Assembly (NCBI GenBank): GCA_964035545.1
Contig: OZ037773.1
Location: forward strand, 1,552,751 to 1,616,750
DNA: 64,000 nucleotides
Reading direction: 5' to 3'
Source of the DNA: Bugula neritina
Taxonomy: Eukaryota; Bryozoa; Gymnolaemata; Cheilostomatida; Bugulidae
Part shown: piece by piece, positions 1 to 17,636 of the stretch
Numbering within the stretch: the first letter of the stretch is position 1
Layout of the letters: each line of letters opens with the position of its first letter
The notes under the pieces: generated by a model
What the model was told of the DNA's origin: nothing
What the model saw: only the letters and a program-made list of their open reading frames with translations
Databases searched by the model: none
Program-made: the position numbers and the translations under genes

Positions 1-1
1 A

Positions 2-397
2 CTGTCACGAGATTCGTTGTCTAAAGAGATGACTTCAATATCCTATATAACTATTCGTGGTACTCCAATAAAAGAGTATTCATGTTTTAAAGTACTGGGT
101 TACTTGGGCCTCATTCAATCTTCTTTCTCTCTTTACAATGCACTACTTTCAGTCAAAAACTCAGTCATATCAGCTAAATCTAGTCACCCTGTACTGACCG
201 AGCAGCCACAAGCTGTCTCGGCAGCCAAGTGCCCCATGTGCTATGACCAGTATACAGATATAACTAGCAGCGAATGTGGTCACTTGTTCTGCTGGAGTTG
301 TATATATCCATGGTGCTCCACCAAGAGATTCTGTCCCATTTGCCGGGCTGAGTGTGAACCCAGGGGACTGGTGCGACTCGTCAACTTTGACTTCTGA
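2..397 (+). CDS. PEX10: PEX10-like peroxisome biogenesis RING protein, C-terminal exon (5' end outside window)
   Basis: The reading frame is open from the window edge to a TGA at 395-397. It encodes a hydrophobic stretch (KVLGYLGLIQSSFSLYNALL) followed by a C-terminal RING finger with ligands CPMC...CGHLFCWSC...CPIC and a short tail ending LVNFDF. A membrane segment followed directly by a C-terminal RING with the GHLFCW signature is the arrangement of PEX10, the E3 ligase subunit of the PEX2-PEX10-PEX12 complex in the peroxisomal membrane, which ubiquitinates the PEX5 import receptor. The N-terminal part of the gene lies upstream of this window, so the exon start is unknown; positions 1-16 read in frame but could include intron. 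A poly(A) signal follows at 455. Other membrane RING proteins are possible but fit less well. Confidence 0.8.
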   Translation: MSRDSLSKEMTSISYITIRGTPIKEYSCFKVLGYLGLIQSSFSLYNALLSVKNSVISAKSSHPVLTEQPQAVSAAKCPMCYDQYTDITSSECGHLFCWSCIYPWCSTKRFCPICRAECEPRGLVRLVNFDF

Positions 398-454
398 CCC
401 TTTGATTGGTGGAATCAAGAAACTGAATGATTTTCTGTTATCTAATTTCAATTA

Positions 455-460
455 AATAAA
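455..460 (+). promoter_or_regulatory. poly(A) signal of the PEX10-like gene
   Basis: AATAAA lies 58 bases after the PEX10 stop codon, in a T-rich 3' UTR. Confidence 0.6.
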
Positions 461-1204
461 CTTTCAATTTTGTCAAATTCAGACTTGTCTGCTCACTGAA
501 CAGCATTTTTCTATATGCCTGTTATGAATTAGAACCAGGATTATATTAAATGTGTTATTCAATGAAATGCCACAAATAATGCATGAGGTTTTATTGCATG
601 AAGTCTATTAGAGAGTAATTGAATGCCTATAATTTGTCCAATAAAATTAATGATTTGTGCTTTTTAATATAGTGAAATCACACAACAAGCAGACAGGCTT
701 TCACAAGATGTCTGTTATATTTATAGTACATTTGAAGAGTACACCAGCACAATAGTACATGCATACATATTTCATACTATAATACAAGAAGGCTTTCAAT
801 GTACAGAAGTCATCATAATACGAATTCTAACCAGAGTGTCACAACAGATACGATGAGTGAAGGACAGATAACTACACTTTACATGCATGCATTAGGTACG
901 AGTCCAAAGTGGGCTCAAGTAGAGTGGTTGGTGTCTTTGGGCCATCTTCATAAGAATAATACTATTATGTACAAGTAGAATTGAATGTAATTTCATAAGA
1001 TAATAAAATCGTCTCCACCTCAGCCTGCCCTAGCTAATAATCTGTTGAGTGAGAGCACAACCTGCTGGTGATTGCCGATGGCAGGTGGGGGCGGTGCATA
1101 GCGTGACTGTACAAGGTGGAGCAGCAGATAGAGTTACAAGAGCTAACAGTAGGTGGTTGAGAAACTACAGAGATGTGGTTACAGAGTCAGTCAGGTGGGT
1201 GTGG
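461..1204. other. convergent 3' region between PEX10 (+) and ANP32 (-)
   Basis: No coding exon is visible. The stretch should hold the ANP32 3' UTR; an AATAAA on the minus strand (TTTATT at 590-595) is a candidate end signal. The two genes converge here. Confidence 0.5.
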
Positions 1205-7519
<6,315 letters not shown>

Positions 7520-9923
7520 TGAAGTTGAACTACTTGTTAGTTGTTAAACCCACTGTAAAACTGTATTTGTACTATTGCTATATCAATTTTAATAATGTTA
7601 AAGTTTATATGTTTAAATTGCAGAAAGTAAACCTGTTCGCCTATTCTTGTCTGCAAGGTAGTTGAAAATTAAATACAGTTAGTGCTTGTCAACTGCATAA
7701 AACCGAATTTCTGTGTAAACAACCGCTTTCAACTCGGTTCACGCGCAATCTCTATCATTCAAGAGTTGTAGCAGCGCCAGTTAAAGAAAGAGGTATGTAA
7801 TGAATGTTGAACCGCTGTATGCGTGTAGCTCATCAAGTTATGACCAGCTCTAGTAATTTTAATGATGCTTCAAACGCGGGACTCAGTTGGGATAGTGCAT
7901 AATGAATTGATCATCCCAAATTCGATGTAGTGATTGGGTGGAGGCTTTAATATTATTGGTTTAAAACCCGTGTGAAGCACGTGCGTAGGGTATATTATAA
8001 ACAAAGTATTATGTTGTTCAATACTTTTGGCCTGTGGTTTAAGTCATCTATTTTTTATTTGCGATTGGTTTACCATCATAGCCTCTAGCTATTTGGTCTC
8101 TTAGCTTTTCCTTCAGGTTTTGAGTGAGTCAGATTCGTATAGTGATTTGTTGGTCTTTTAAGTTTTACTCACAAATAACTAGGCCATGACATTCAGTTTC
8201 ACATTGATAATAACTATAAAACTTGAAGTAAAATACTTTAACTAAAACTTTTACTTTAAGTTTAAGGTTAAAATTCAAATACCAATAGTAATAGTAAGCA
8301 ATACTAATACTAATAGTAAATAGTAATACTCTAATAGTAATACTAATAGTAAAACTAAATTATTATTATAAATTAATAATAATATAATCAAAAATATTGA
8401 ATAACTATCAGTATTACTATTACTATAAGTAGTATAAGTCAAAGCTTCAAGTTTGAAATTATGAAATCATCGCAATTAATATTTATATTATCATTATGAT
8501 TATGATACTAATAGTAATATTTGATTGTATATTGTCAATAAGTGAGTTTAAGTATTAATAAGTTCTATATTTTAATTTAATAATTTCAAATTAAATTTGA
8601 TGTTTTTATTATCAATATAATTTATATTACATTTAATTTATAATGAATAGTTTTCCATTTATCATTAGATTGATGATTATGATAATATTAATTGTCATAA
8701 TCATTGTCAAACTTGAAGTTAATGACTATCACAATGGCAATGTGCTCCTATTAGTACTTGTACATGTAAAACTAATCCTAGTAATAGTTGTTCATATTAT
8801 TATTAAATTATTCATATTGTTGCTATAAGTGAAATAAAGTCACCAAACCTACAAAATTGCAAGCAAAGGCATCAAACATGTTCAATATGAATAAGTTTAA
8901 TTAATGATTTATAACCATATCAATTTTGATATTCAATTTTGGTTGTACATCCAATTTACTTACATGTCTGCTGAGAGTTAGTCTAATAACTAATTTTAAT
9001 AATTTGAATCAGTTGTAATGCTAAACAGTAATAAGGTATGGTAGCAAGTATAAAAGATTTCAATTTGTTAGAGTTTCATACTGTCGGATAATTTTTGTTT
9101 ATTGCTTCCATTTTATTCATTGTATTTAGTTTTACAGTTGCTGGCTACAGTAATGGTTTTTTTTCCATGTAATTGTATTAAGAATTTTCTCATTTTTTAT
9201 GATTAATATTATAGTAAAATTATTATGGTTATATCTGTGTTCATCATTTTTACTTAGTCTTATCACTAGCATTTATTAATAGTATAATAATCTATGCTTA
9301 TAATTGTTAATTTAGATAAAATCATCTTGCTTAAATTGTCAATTAGACAGATATTCAATATTATAGTTTTGTGCTACTAGTAGTTTTATAGTTAGTTAGT
9401 AAAAGTCAAGGCCAGCATCAGTAATAGTAATAATCTATCAGCAATGAAGAGTAATAGTACAGGTAGTCATAGAAAGCCGAAATTCTAAAAAATTTAATAT
9501 GTACCAATGACAATTTGTATTCTGTTAATTTAAAATTGTAATCAGTTGGTAGTTGCTATAAATTGAGATTAACATATAGCATTATCACAAGGAGGGGGAC
9601 AGAATTTGCATTAATATTTTATGATAGGAAAATAATAGTGTTATTTTTAATTCGATGTAATTGAAAAATTCGGTGCTTTTATCAAATTTTGTAATAAGCT
9701 AATGTTTAAAGCTGTGCTTTCTGTAATTTTATTCACATCAGTCTACAAACAATAAATTAGTTATAAATTTACTCTGGATTTATGAATAATTTCCACCATT
9801 ATTGTTTTACTTAATTTTCTGCCAATAGCACCAAGAAATATCTAATAGCATTCTAATGAGATTCAATTTTGTTTTGTGATTAAAAACATTTATTTAGTGT
9901 CCACTTTTAATATTGCAGAAAGT
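7520..9923. other. head-to-head promoter region of ANP32 (-) and NUDT22 (+), plus NUDT22 5' UTR intron
   Basis: No protein-coding exon is seen. A less AT-rich patch at about 7680-7800 ends in AAAGAAAGAGGTATGT, a good donor at 7791-7792; the sequence before the NUDT22 ATG is TATTGCAG/AAAGTATGG (acceptor at 9918). I infer a non-coding NUDT22 first exon near 7700-7790, about 200 bases from the ANP32 start, so the two genes would share a divergent promoter. The remainder is AT-rich intron with ACTAATAGTAA-type low-complexity sequence. Confidence 0.45.
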
Positions 9924-12539
9924 ATGGAAGATGATGATGTCTCTATATTATATAGCCATGGGGATAAACCAATCAGCCAATCAGATTTAGTTGTGTGCTT
10001 TTCTGCTGACTTCAATAGAAGGCAACTTCCGAGCAGTCATGAAGGCGCAATAGAAAGTATTTGGAGTAGCCGTTGCTCTGCTAACAAGACTTTGTGGAAT
10101 GGAAGCAAATTTAGACTTCACTCTGTTTCAACATCAGAAAGCGGAAGGTTAGAATGATGAGGTATAAACCAGTCTCTGCTTTCATATTTTATCAGGCAAC
10201 TATTTGGCACTTAGCAATATGGAGTTGTCTCTCTTGCTTACTGTTCAGTGGCCGTGAGAAGACCAATACTGTTGAACACATCATTTTACCATCAAGAATT
10301 TATATTGTATTTTTTTTGGAGTTGCTTTCTCTCTCTTAAATTCATCTAAATAGGACTGTTTTTCTAACCACCTTGTTTCCTGTCAACTGGTAGGACCCAA
10401 TGGAACCTTGGGCTAACATGTTACAAAGATTTTCTTGGTACCAACTTTTCTCCAGATGCGGACCTCTTACAGGAAATGGGGAGGAACGCTGCTGGCAACT
10501 CGCAGGCATTCATGGCTGACCCTCTGGGTGAGTGTCTGTTGCAAAGAGCTCGCTTCTTGTCACTGATGAGTCACTGATGAGTCACTTTCCAGTGACTGTT
10601 ATTTAACTGATAAGTAGTTGTTGGGTGAGTTTTGAGTAACTGGTGAGTGGTTGTTGAGTCACTGTTGATTTACGATTGATTAACCGCATAGTAACTGGTG
10701 CAACTGAGTCGGCAGAGGGACTCGTTGTTCAGTTTGCAGAAATATCTCGCTCAAAAGTTGCTATAAAGACTCAGCTCTCTTATTTCGATGTTTTATAGGT
10801 GTGGGGTGTGTGCTATTGACCTCCGACAATCAAATAGTACTATTGAAAAGAAGTGGTGAGTGTGCAGAGGCTCCTCTATTGTATGATGTACCCGGGGGCC
10901 ACCCTGAACCCGAGGTAAGTGAAACCACCACGGAAGAAGATCTGGTACTTTGGCCCTCAGACACAAAAATTCATGTTGCTGAAAATACTTATGATTTGAG
11001 TAACAATGCCAGAATAATTAATATCGTCAACGAAATGAGGCTAGTAAGATTTGGGTTGTCACAGCATAAATAAACTAGCTTTGTCACAGCTTACAGTCTG
11101 TTTGGTAGTATAATATTCATACACATGTTCTGTACACATGGAGTTATGTGCTCATATGTTTGTTCATATTATAGTTGTCTTCCCCACAGTCTTTTGCTTG
11201 AGTTTTGTTTTTCTATTTGAATCAAGGTGTGTTTGTCCTGCTAAATTTACACTATATCCTCTACACTACTATATCCTCTGCACTACTGTATCCTCTACCC
11301 TACTATATACTCTACACTTCTATATACTCTACACTACTATATCCTCTACACTACTATATCCTCTACACTACTATATCCTCTACACTACTATATCCTCTAC
11401 ACTACTATATACTCTACACTACTATTTCCTCTACACTACTTTATCCTCTACACTTCTATATCCTCTACACTACTATATCCTCTACACTACTATATCCTCT
11501 ACACTACTATATCCTCTACACTACTATATCCTCTACACTACTATATCCTCTACACTATTATATCCTCTACACTACTATATCCTCTACACTACTATATCCT
11601 CTACACTACTATATACTCTACACTACTATTTCCTCTACACTACTTTATCCTCTACACTTCTATATCCTCTACACTACTATATCCTCTACACTACTATATC
11701 CCCTACACTACTATATCCTCTACACTACTATATCCTCTACACATGTATTTAAATGTCATCTGTTAATATTTTTCAGGAAATTTTGCGCGGTGCATCAAAC
11801 ACATCTCTATTCACACCTGAGGCCATTGTATCTGAGATATTTTCGTCGATACTACGAGAAGTGCGAGACGAGGTCAACTTGCCCCTCCATTCTCTCAGTG
11901 CCCCTCTGCTACTTGGCGTGGCCCTCAACAAACACAGTCACAATAGACCCAGTTCTGAATATCTTGTAAGGTGGGTTGAGCTACTCCTCACTCATCTACA
12001 TCTAGGGCTAGTGCTGTAGCAATTGATGGATCTAATTCTGTTGGGCAAGCAACTCGTGTAGTTTGATTTAGAAATACACTTGTTTCTTTTAAAGATGGCT
12101 GTTTCAATATTTTCCACCTTGGCTCATATTAGCTATTCTATACAATATTTTGTTCAGCTTTAATCTTGAACCACTGTGGGTTTATTTAGATATTTAGATA
12201 AATTAATTTTGAACGTGAATCACCTCTATTGGGGAGACAACTCTGACAGCTTGGCTAGCTTATAGAACCTCATAATTTTGTCTGTCACCAGGCTACACTA
12301 AAGTCTACTTTTATTCTGAAATATTCAGGACGGAGTTATCTGGCTGTGAGGTCACCACTCTGTATAATACAGGAAGTCAGAGTGAGGCTAGTGAGTCAAC
12401 ACAAGTCCATCTCGTGTCACATGACCAGCTGATGAGCATACAGCAGACGAACTTCTGGCAGGACCTAGCTCCTAGTGCTAAGGGCTGTTTCCTTCTCTAC
12501 CAGGACTTTGTTAGACACAGCTGCAGTACTCAGTGCTGA
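9924..12539 (+). CDS. NUDT22: NUDT22-like UDP-sugar diphosphatase (Nudix superfamily), 5 exons
   Basis: Exons: 9924-10147, 10394-10527, 10799-10914, 11777-11970, 12329-12539 (TGA), 292 codons with continuous phase. Hallmarks of NUDT22 run in order: [71 protein letters not shown], and a C-terminal [14 protein letters not shown]. Human NUDT22 hydrolyses UDP-glucose and UDP-galactose to the sugar 1-phosphate and UMP; length (303 aa in human) and domain order match. As in that family the Nudix box departs from the consensus: GGHPEPE is separated from LREVRDEV by an extra segment and an intron. The ATG is chosen because it follows an acceptor (9911-9918) and begins the conserved region. Confidence 0.92.
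11245..11748. repeat. 17-bp minisatellite in NUDT22 intron 3
   Basis: About 29 copies of TATCCTCTACACTACTA with few variants (TATACT, TTTCCT). The array splits the Nudix motif region of NUDT22 at gene level but is intronic. Long apparent frames ([17 protein letters not shown]) are repeat translations; because the unit is 17 bp each frame cycles through three phases. Confidence 0.92.
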
Positions 12540-12671
12540 TTTATGATCTGTATGTCTAGTTATCAAATTATTGTAGCTAGACTCAATTAAGAACTTTTCT
12601 ATTTAACAACTGTGCAATTACATTACTTGTGTAAAACATTGTGAATAATATATTCATTACCTTTTTGTTAT

Positions 12672-12677
12672 AATAAA
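12672..12677 (+). promoter_or_regulatory. poly(A) signal of NUDT22
   Basis: AATAAA 133 bases after the NUDT22 stop in a T-rich region. Confidence 0.55.
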
Positions 12678-13728
12678 TCTGAAACTCTGTTTGTAACTAT
12701 AAAATATGTAGCCAATTTTTATAATGTTTTCAGAAATGTTGTTTTTACCCTAAATTAAATGAAATACCTAGTTTTCACATGCCAACCCCTTTCTTGTAGG
12801 TTTGAATTTTCTTCTGGTAAATGCCCTTCTAAGTCTGTAGCACATCTAATCTATGGCAATATTTGCTACCTACTTATACGTTTTTCATGCAAGCATAATT
12901 ATTACTTCTGTTGCTTATTGTCTCACTATAATTATTTTTAAATCGTGTAGCATGTCCTCCTGGATTTTGCAGCTGTGGCGTCGAGTTTGGTTGTAATAAA
13001 AAATTCGCGCACAATTTCCTATAGAGTTGTCTTCTTTTTCAGAAGCTAAGCAATCCAGGCCAAAACTTGTTCTACTATTTTAGCGCTAGTTTCTATTGTT
13101 TGTGCACGACAATTAGACTATTTGTTATCTCTTGTAGCGACTAAAGTTGCCGTGTTCTACGATGTTTCCGTTAGCTCTGAATAATAATTATAATATTTAT
13201 TATTTTTTAATATAGTAGATTTTTCATCCAATAACACTATAATATAAGTTGAAATATATAAATATTCTAATTATTGCAATATATTATATTAAAATAATAC
13301 TAATAGTATACTTCAACTTGTATTATTAAGTTATTGAAGGTAAGATCTACAACTCTGAACTCATGTTTCACTACTACCACTAGTTTAAATAATCGTTTGT
13401 TTTATAATCATAATGATAATCATAAAATAAAAAAATCTTATTAAATCCTTTTTTAGGTAAACTTTACTTAACAATTAAAATCTATAAAGCAATTATTAAA
13501 TTAATGTTATCATTAGTATTACTATACTATTAGTATTACTATCAGTATGACTATGAGTCATACTCATACTGTATGACTATGAGTATGAGTATCAGTATTA
13601 GACTTAGTATTACTATTAGTATTAGATTTAGTATTACTATTAGTATTAGGAATAGTATTAATATTAGTATTGCTATTACTATTAGTATTAGTATTACATA
13701 TATTATAAGTATAAGATTTGGTAACTTT
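12678..13728. other. intergenic, AT-rich
   Basis: No gene is visible. From 13500 the sequence is low-complexity TTAGTATTACTATTAG; the LTR element is inserted at its edge. Confidence 0.7.
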
Positions 13729-14080
13729 TGTAGTGAGTAGTGCAAGTACAAATACAGGAATCGCCCTCTCCCTACTCTTGGAATACTTAGACTCTTATGC
13801 GGCAACCAATTAGCAGCTCCGGAAGATATGCTTCCGAGTCACGTGACACTTCCCGGGTTATTAACATTATATCACGTTGTTGTAAGCGGAGGCTTGTAGT
13901 AGTAACATGTGTTAGTAGTTGACTCTTGTATAGGATAATTTGATGTGATGTTTGGTTTATGCTTTATTGTGGATAATAAATATAATTACTCGACAGCTAC
14001 CTTAGTAATTGATAACAGAATAACCAGCTAACTATACGCAAGTAAATAACTCACGCTCAGTAATTGCACAAATTACTACA
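13729..14080 (+). repeat. 5' LTR
   Basis: 352 bp beginning TGTAGTG and ending ACTACA, the inverted TG...CA termini of retroviral-type LTRs. It contains an AATAAA (within GTGGATAATAAATATAATTA near 13970-13985) that can serve for polyadenylation. Identical to the 3' copy. Confidence 0.95.
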
Positions 14081-14081
14081 G

Positions 14082-14100
14082 TGGTGGCAGCAGTGGGATC
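14082..14100 (+). promoter_or_regulatory. primer binding site, tRNA-Leu-like
   Basis: TGGTGGCAGCAGTGGGATC starts 1 base after the 5' LTR. Its complement reads ...CCCACTGCTGCCACCA, matching the 3' end of animal tRNA-Leu (…CCCACCGCTGCCACCA) with one mismatch in this core. It primes minus-strand DNA synthesis. Confidence 0.7.
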
Positions 14101-14115
14101 TTGCGTATAGCAGTC

Positions 14116-15003
14116 ATGGCAGAAGACGGCACGGAGCTACCCATTCCACTGAATGAAGGTGAGAGAGATAATGTTGATATACCTGTGGAACCAGTGGTGT
14201 TAGATGAAGAAGTGAGAATTCTTAGAGAGCATGGTGAAGATAGATATCGGCTGAAGGCGCCCAACTTCACTGGCGAAGAAGCAGTGGAGCAGTTCATCCA
14301 AGAATTCCAGGATGTAATGGAGATTGCAGAATGGCCGCCAAGGGTGGCGTTGCTAAAGCTCAGGATGGCGCTGACGGGCAAAGCTAAGCCGTACGGAGCT
14401 GGACCTGACATAGACGGAATCTTTGCTTCCCTGCGGGCCCGTTTTGGCATCTCTCCCATAGATGCGCGGGCCCGTCTACAGAGGATGCAGCGTGATCCTC
14501 ACACGTCACTAGAAGAGCACGCTGCCACGGTGTACCCATTAGCGCAGATCGCATTCCGCGATCTGCCTCCGGTACACCGTGAGAGGTATACCTATGATGC
14601 CTTCGTGCAGTCCATCAACGACTTGGGGCTCCACCATCAACTCCAAGCGAGGGGAGTCACCACAGTCGAAGATGCACTTGCGGTGGGAGAAGCCTATCTC
14701 TTGGCGACTCATATGCACCGCAACCGCGTGGCCTCCCGCCAGGTGACCACGGAGCACTCTACTGCTCACACCGAATTAAATGCGGAACCCTCCGCGGTGG
14801 CTAGTGTGAACCAGATGTCACTAGCGTCAAAAATCTCACAGATGACTGACATGCTAGATAAACTGGTCACCACATTAGCCTCCCCAAGCCAGGTAGATAC
14901 TGCCCGTGAGCCTTGCGGGCCGCAGGTACAATCACCAGGCATGGGGCACCACTTCTGCTGGGAATGCGGAAGGCCAGGACATTTCCAGAGAAACTGCCCT
15001 TAA
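14116..15003 (+). CDS. gag: retrotransposon Gag with CCHC zinc knuckle
   Basis: 295 aa starting at the first ATG (MAEDGTELP). Residues about 50-190 look like the Ty3/gypsy Gag capsid fold (YRLKAPNFTG...FIQEF... LKLRMALTGKA... LRARFGI... RMQRDPHTSLEEHA). The C-terminus carries one zinc knuckle, CWECGRPGHFQRNC (C-x2-C-x4-H-x4-C), ending four codons before TAA. It forms the particle that packages element RNA. The downstream ORF overlaps its end in the -1 frame. The frame is intact, consistent with recent activity. Confidence 0.9.
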   Translation: MAEDGTELPIPLNEGERDNVDIPVEPVVLDEEVRILREHGEDRYRLKAPNFTGEEAVEQFIQEFQDVMEIAEWPPRVALLKLRMALTGKAKPYGAGPDIDGIFASLRARFGISPIDARARLQRMQRDPHTSLEEHAATVYPLAQIAFRDLPPVHRERYTYDAFVQSINDLGLHHQLQARGVTTVEDALAVGEAYLLATHMHRNRVASRQVTTEHSTAHTELNAEPSAVASVNQMSLASKISQMTDMLDKLVTTLASPSQVDTAREPCGPQVQSPGMGHHFCWECGRPGHFQRNCP

Positions 15004-17273
15004 CTCCCACCAGGGTTAAACTACCCCGGCCCGCAGATGTTCCCACCTCCTGCGGGCCGTCTGTGAATCACCCAGGGAGGCCCGCGCGTCTGTCGCCCCG
15101 CTGGGCGCCGCGCGGAGATGCTGTGAAGTGGCGACCCCCGCGGCAAGTAGGCTCAAGCCACTCGCCGCCTGGGTCCTCTACGCCACTCCGGCACCAACAC
15201 GGAGCCGGCAGACGGTTGACCACAGAGCCTGCGAGGGAAACGGTACAAGCGCCGCAAGGCGTACCGCCCCAACCTCGGCAGCTGGTCAATAGTCGCCGCC
15301 AACCGTGGACCCCTCGACCCACAGCGAGGGAGGTGCAACCACGGCACACTCAATTGCAGCCGCACGGAAGTAGCTACTTCCTGCCAGGGAAGTTAGCCGG
15401 CAAGCCTGCCAACTTCCTCCTTGACTCCGGCTGCACCACCAACCTCCTTAGCCGTCAGTTCTTTGACACCCTCAGCGCTAAGGTCAAGGACAGGTTGGCA
15501 CCGTACGAGGGGGATCATGGCACCTTGGCAGACGGGTCGTGCATTCCATTCTACGGCATTATTGAGCTAACTGGTTACGTCCGTAACCAGGCCATCCAAG
15601 AGACGTTTATCGTCGGGCAGCTCAACGAGGATGCTATCCTCGGGATGCCATTCTTACAACGACACGGTTGTCGCATCGATTTCAGTAAATCTGCGATAAT
15701 CATGGGCGACAAGGAGCTCGCTTGTGTCGATAAGTTTGGTCGTCCTCTAGCGGGAGCAGTGCAGGTAGTACGGAGCTGTACTATACCAGGCCACTCCCGG
15801 GCTACCGTCCGCTGCAAGGTAGACGGTGGCCAAACCTCTAAGTTGGGAGTTGTCGAAAGTACGCACTCGAGAGTCCAACTTGCCCGTAGTTTTAGCCGGC
15901 TCACGGGGCAAGGAGAGATCTCAGTGCAGTGTGTCAACCCCTTCTCAGAGACAGTAGACCTACCACCCAGATCCATGCTGGGTCGCTTCCATCCTGTCCA
16001 GGAGGAAGCCATTGGGCCGTCGTCGGGAGCTACGACGGAAGGTCCTCAGCAGAGCCCGTCTCGAGGGCGGAGGACCGTCCCAACCCACGCCTCCCCTCCT
16101 CCAGGGACGCGTGGCTGCACAGGCAATGGGAAGCGCCAGGCTATGGCTAGGTTGCCACATGGGTACAGTGAGGCGTTCAGCCACACAGACCACGGAGCCC
16201 GCCTAAATAGAGCAGGCTGCCGTGAGGTACCACGGGCGGCGAGGACCGCCCCTGCTCAGCCACTTCAACAGAGGGCTGACACGCCCCCGGAGGCTGCCCA
16301 GAGCCTCCGCGCCAAACCTGTATGGGCTGGTAACGTTAGGGAGCTGCCGAAGCTCCAGGAATGCCTTCCTGGGGTGGTAGCCGACGTGTACCGAGCGAAA
16401 CAGGAGGGGCGACGACCCAGTAGTACACAACGGCGACAGGGATGCGCCGAGTTACGGCTGTACTGTCAACGTTGGAGCTCTCTGCGGGTCGGGCCAGATG
16501 GTCTGCTAACCATGACCTTGGCCGCCAACAACGGACAGCCAGCCAGGAAGAGGGTTGTCTGCCCAGTTGCCATCCGCCGGAAGTTGATACAAGACACCCA
16601 CGAGGAGACTCACGGAGGAGTCCAAGGGGTGGTCACCAAGCTACAACTCCGGTGGTACTGGCCTAACATGGAACGGGATATCCGACGCAGAGTGAGACGG
16701 TGCAAAGTCTGCCAGACCAACAAGCATAGCCGTCTCCCTGGTGAAGCGGGGCGGCAGACGCATTGTGCGAGAAGGTCTCGGCAGGCGGAGACTGTCAACC
16801 TGGCCGGAAACACCTCCATGACACGTCAGGAAGACTTGGCGAGGCGAGAAAGGCCACTTCCGTCCTTGAAAGTGCGCCCACCGCCCCCAACGTCAAGCCT
16901 GCCATCATCACCACTTCCGGAACCAGAAACAGGTCCGGAAGTGCAAAAACCCCCCGTGGGAGGGGCTCCGCAAGGAGATACCAACATAGGACCAGGACCA
17001 TACACTAGGCAACTTCCAGCGTGTCTCAGAGACTGTGTACGTGACCGCGGTATAAGCGGCAGTAACAAAAGTCTAGAGAGGCCTCGCATGGGAAAACAGG
17101 CAAAGAGCCGTGGGAGTTGTGATCACCACGAGAATCTCAACTTTTGCCTCGGCGGAATCTCACACGAGATTCATCCGCTGGAAGTGAAAAGCCCTAGTCA
17201 CGTTTCACAACCACGCTGTCCGGTCTTTTCCTATGTTGATGCAGTCGAGAGTAGACGTGCCAGTAAACAGTAG
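14910..17273 (+). CDS. protease plus integrase zinc-binding remnant (pol ORF lacking RT, RNase H and integrase core)
   Basis: Open from 14910 to TAG 17271-17273, about 787 codons, overlapping gag by 94 bases in the -1 frame; no ATG is needed if made by frameshift. In order: a basic Pro/Arg-rich linker; a retropepsin-like aspartic protease with active site LLDSGCTTNLLS (about residue 171) and AILGMPFL (about 243); the usual pre-RT segment (NPFSETVDLPPRSMLGRFHPV); then, where RT and RNase H should follow, only a short linker; next the HHCC domain of integrase (HEETH...WYWPNM...CKVC, about residues 560-600); then a Pro-rich tail with no DDE core. The reading frame is kept across the missing regions, so the deletions look old and tolerated. 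Confidence 0.85.
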   Translation, partial: ALRAAGTITRHGAPLLLGMRKARTFPEKLPLTPTRVKLPRPADVPTSCGPSVNHPGRPARLSPRWAPRGDAVKWRPPRQVGSSHSPPGSSTPLRHQHGAGRRLTTEPARETVQAPQGVPPQPRQLVNSRRQPWTPRPTAREVQPRHTQLQPHGSSYFLPGKLAGKPANFLLDSGCTTNLLSRQFFDTLSAKVKDRLAPYEGDHGTLADGSCIPFYGIIELTGYVRNQAIQETFIVGQLNEDAILGMPFLQRHGCRIDFSKSAIIMGDKELACVDKFGRPLAGAVQVVRSCTIPGHSRATVRCKVDGGQTSKLGVVESTHSRVQLARSFSRLTGQGEISVQCVNPFSETVDLPPRSMLGRFHPVQEEAIGPSSGATTEGPQQSPSRGRRTVPTHASPPPGTRGCTGNGKRQAMARLPHGYSEAFSHTDHGARLNRAGCREVPRAARTAPAQPLQQRADTPPEAAQSLRAKPVWAGNVRELPKLQECLPGVVADVYRAKQEGRRPSSTQRRQGCAELRLYCQRWSSLRVGPDGLLTMTLAANNGQPARKRVVCPVAIRRKLIQDTHEETHGGVQGVVTKLQLRWYWPNMERDIRRRVRRCKVCQTNKHSRLPGEAGRQTHCARRSRQAETVNLAGNTSMTRQEDLARRERPLPSLKVRPPPPTSSLPSSPLPEPETGPEVQKPPVGGAPQGDTNIGPGPYTRQLPACLRDCVRDRGISGSNKSLERPRMGKQAKSRGSCDHHENLNFCLGGISHEIHPLEVKSPSHVSQPRCPVFSYVDAVESRRASKQ

Positions 17274-17636
17274 TCAGTTACCACTTTCATTCCAAAATGT
17301 CTTACTATTCTGGATCGAAGGGTGAGTTAATTATGTTTTTGGTACGATAACTAGACTGCATCAGTCAGCTTAGCTACACTAGCTAAGCTGGAGATTCGAT
17401 AATGATAAACAGTGGTGGGAATACACGTCGACTTTGATTTTAAATAATCTGTCATAGCGAGTGTGTTCTCCATCAACTATTCATTAGCCTGAATCTCACG
17501 AGTGTAACTGAACAGAGTACCGGTCAGGCTGTACACGCCGACGGTGCCTCAGTGTATAATCTTTAACACTGCTACTCTTTCAGATCACACTCGAGTGACC
17601 ACCTCCCGGTCACGGGACCAGCCAACCTCTCTGTCT

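Noticed and set aside
11138-11969. Frames of 204 and 254 codons rich in Tyr/Leu/Ser
   Set aside because: Translation of the 17-bp array in NUDT22 intron 3; the 3' part is real only as exon 4 in a different frame.
15068-17089. Several minus-strand frames of 70-145 codons within the LTR element
   Set aside because: Shadows of GC-rich coding DNA on the other strand; no recognisable domains.
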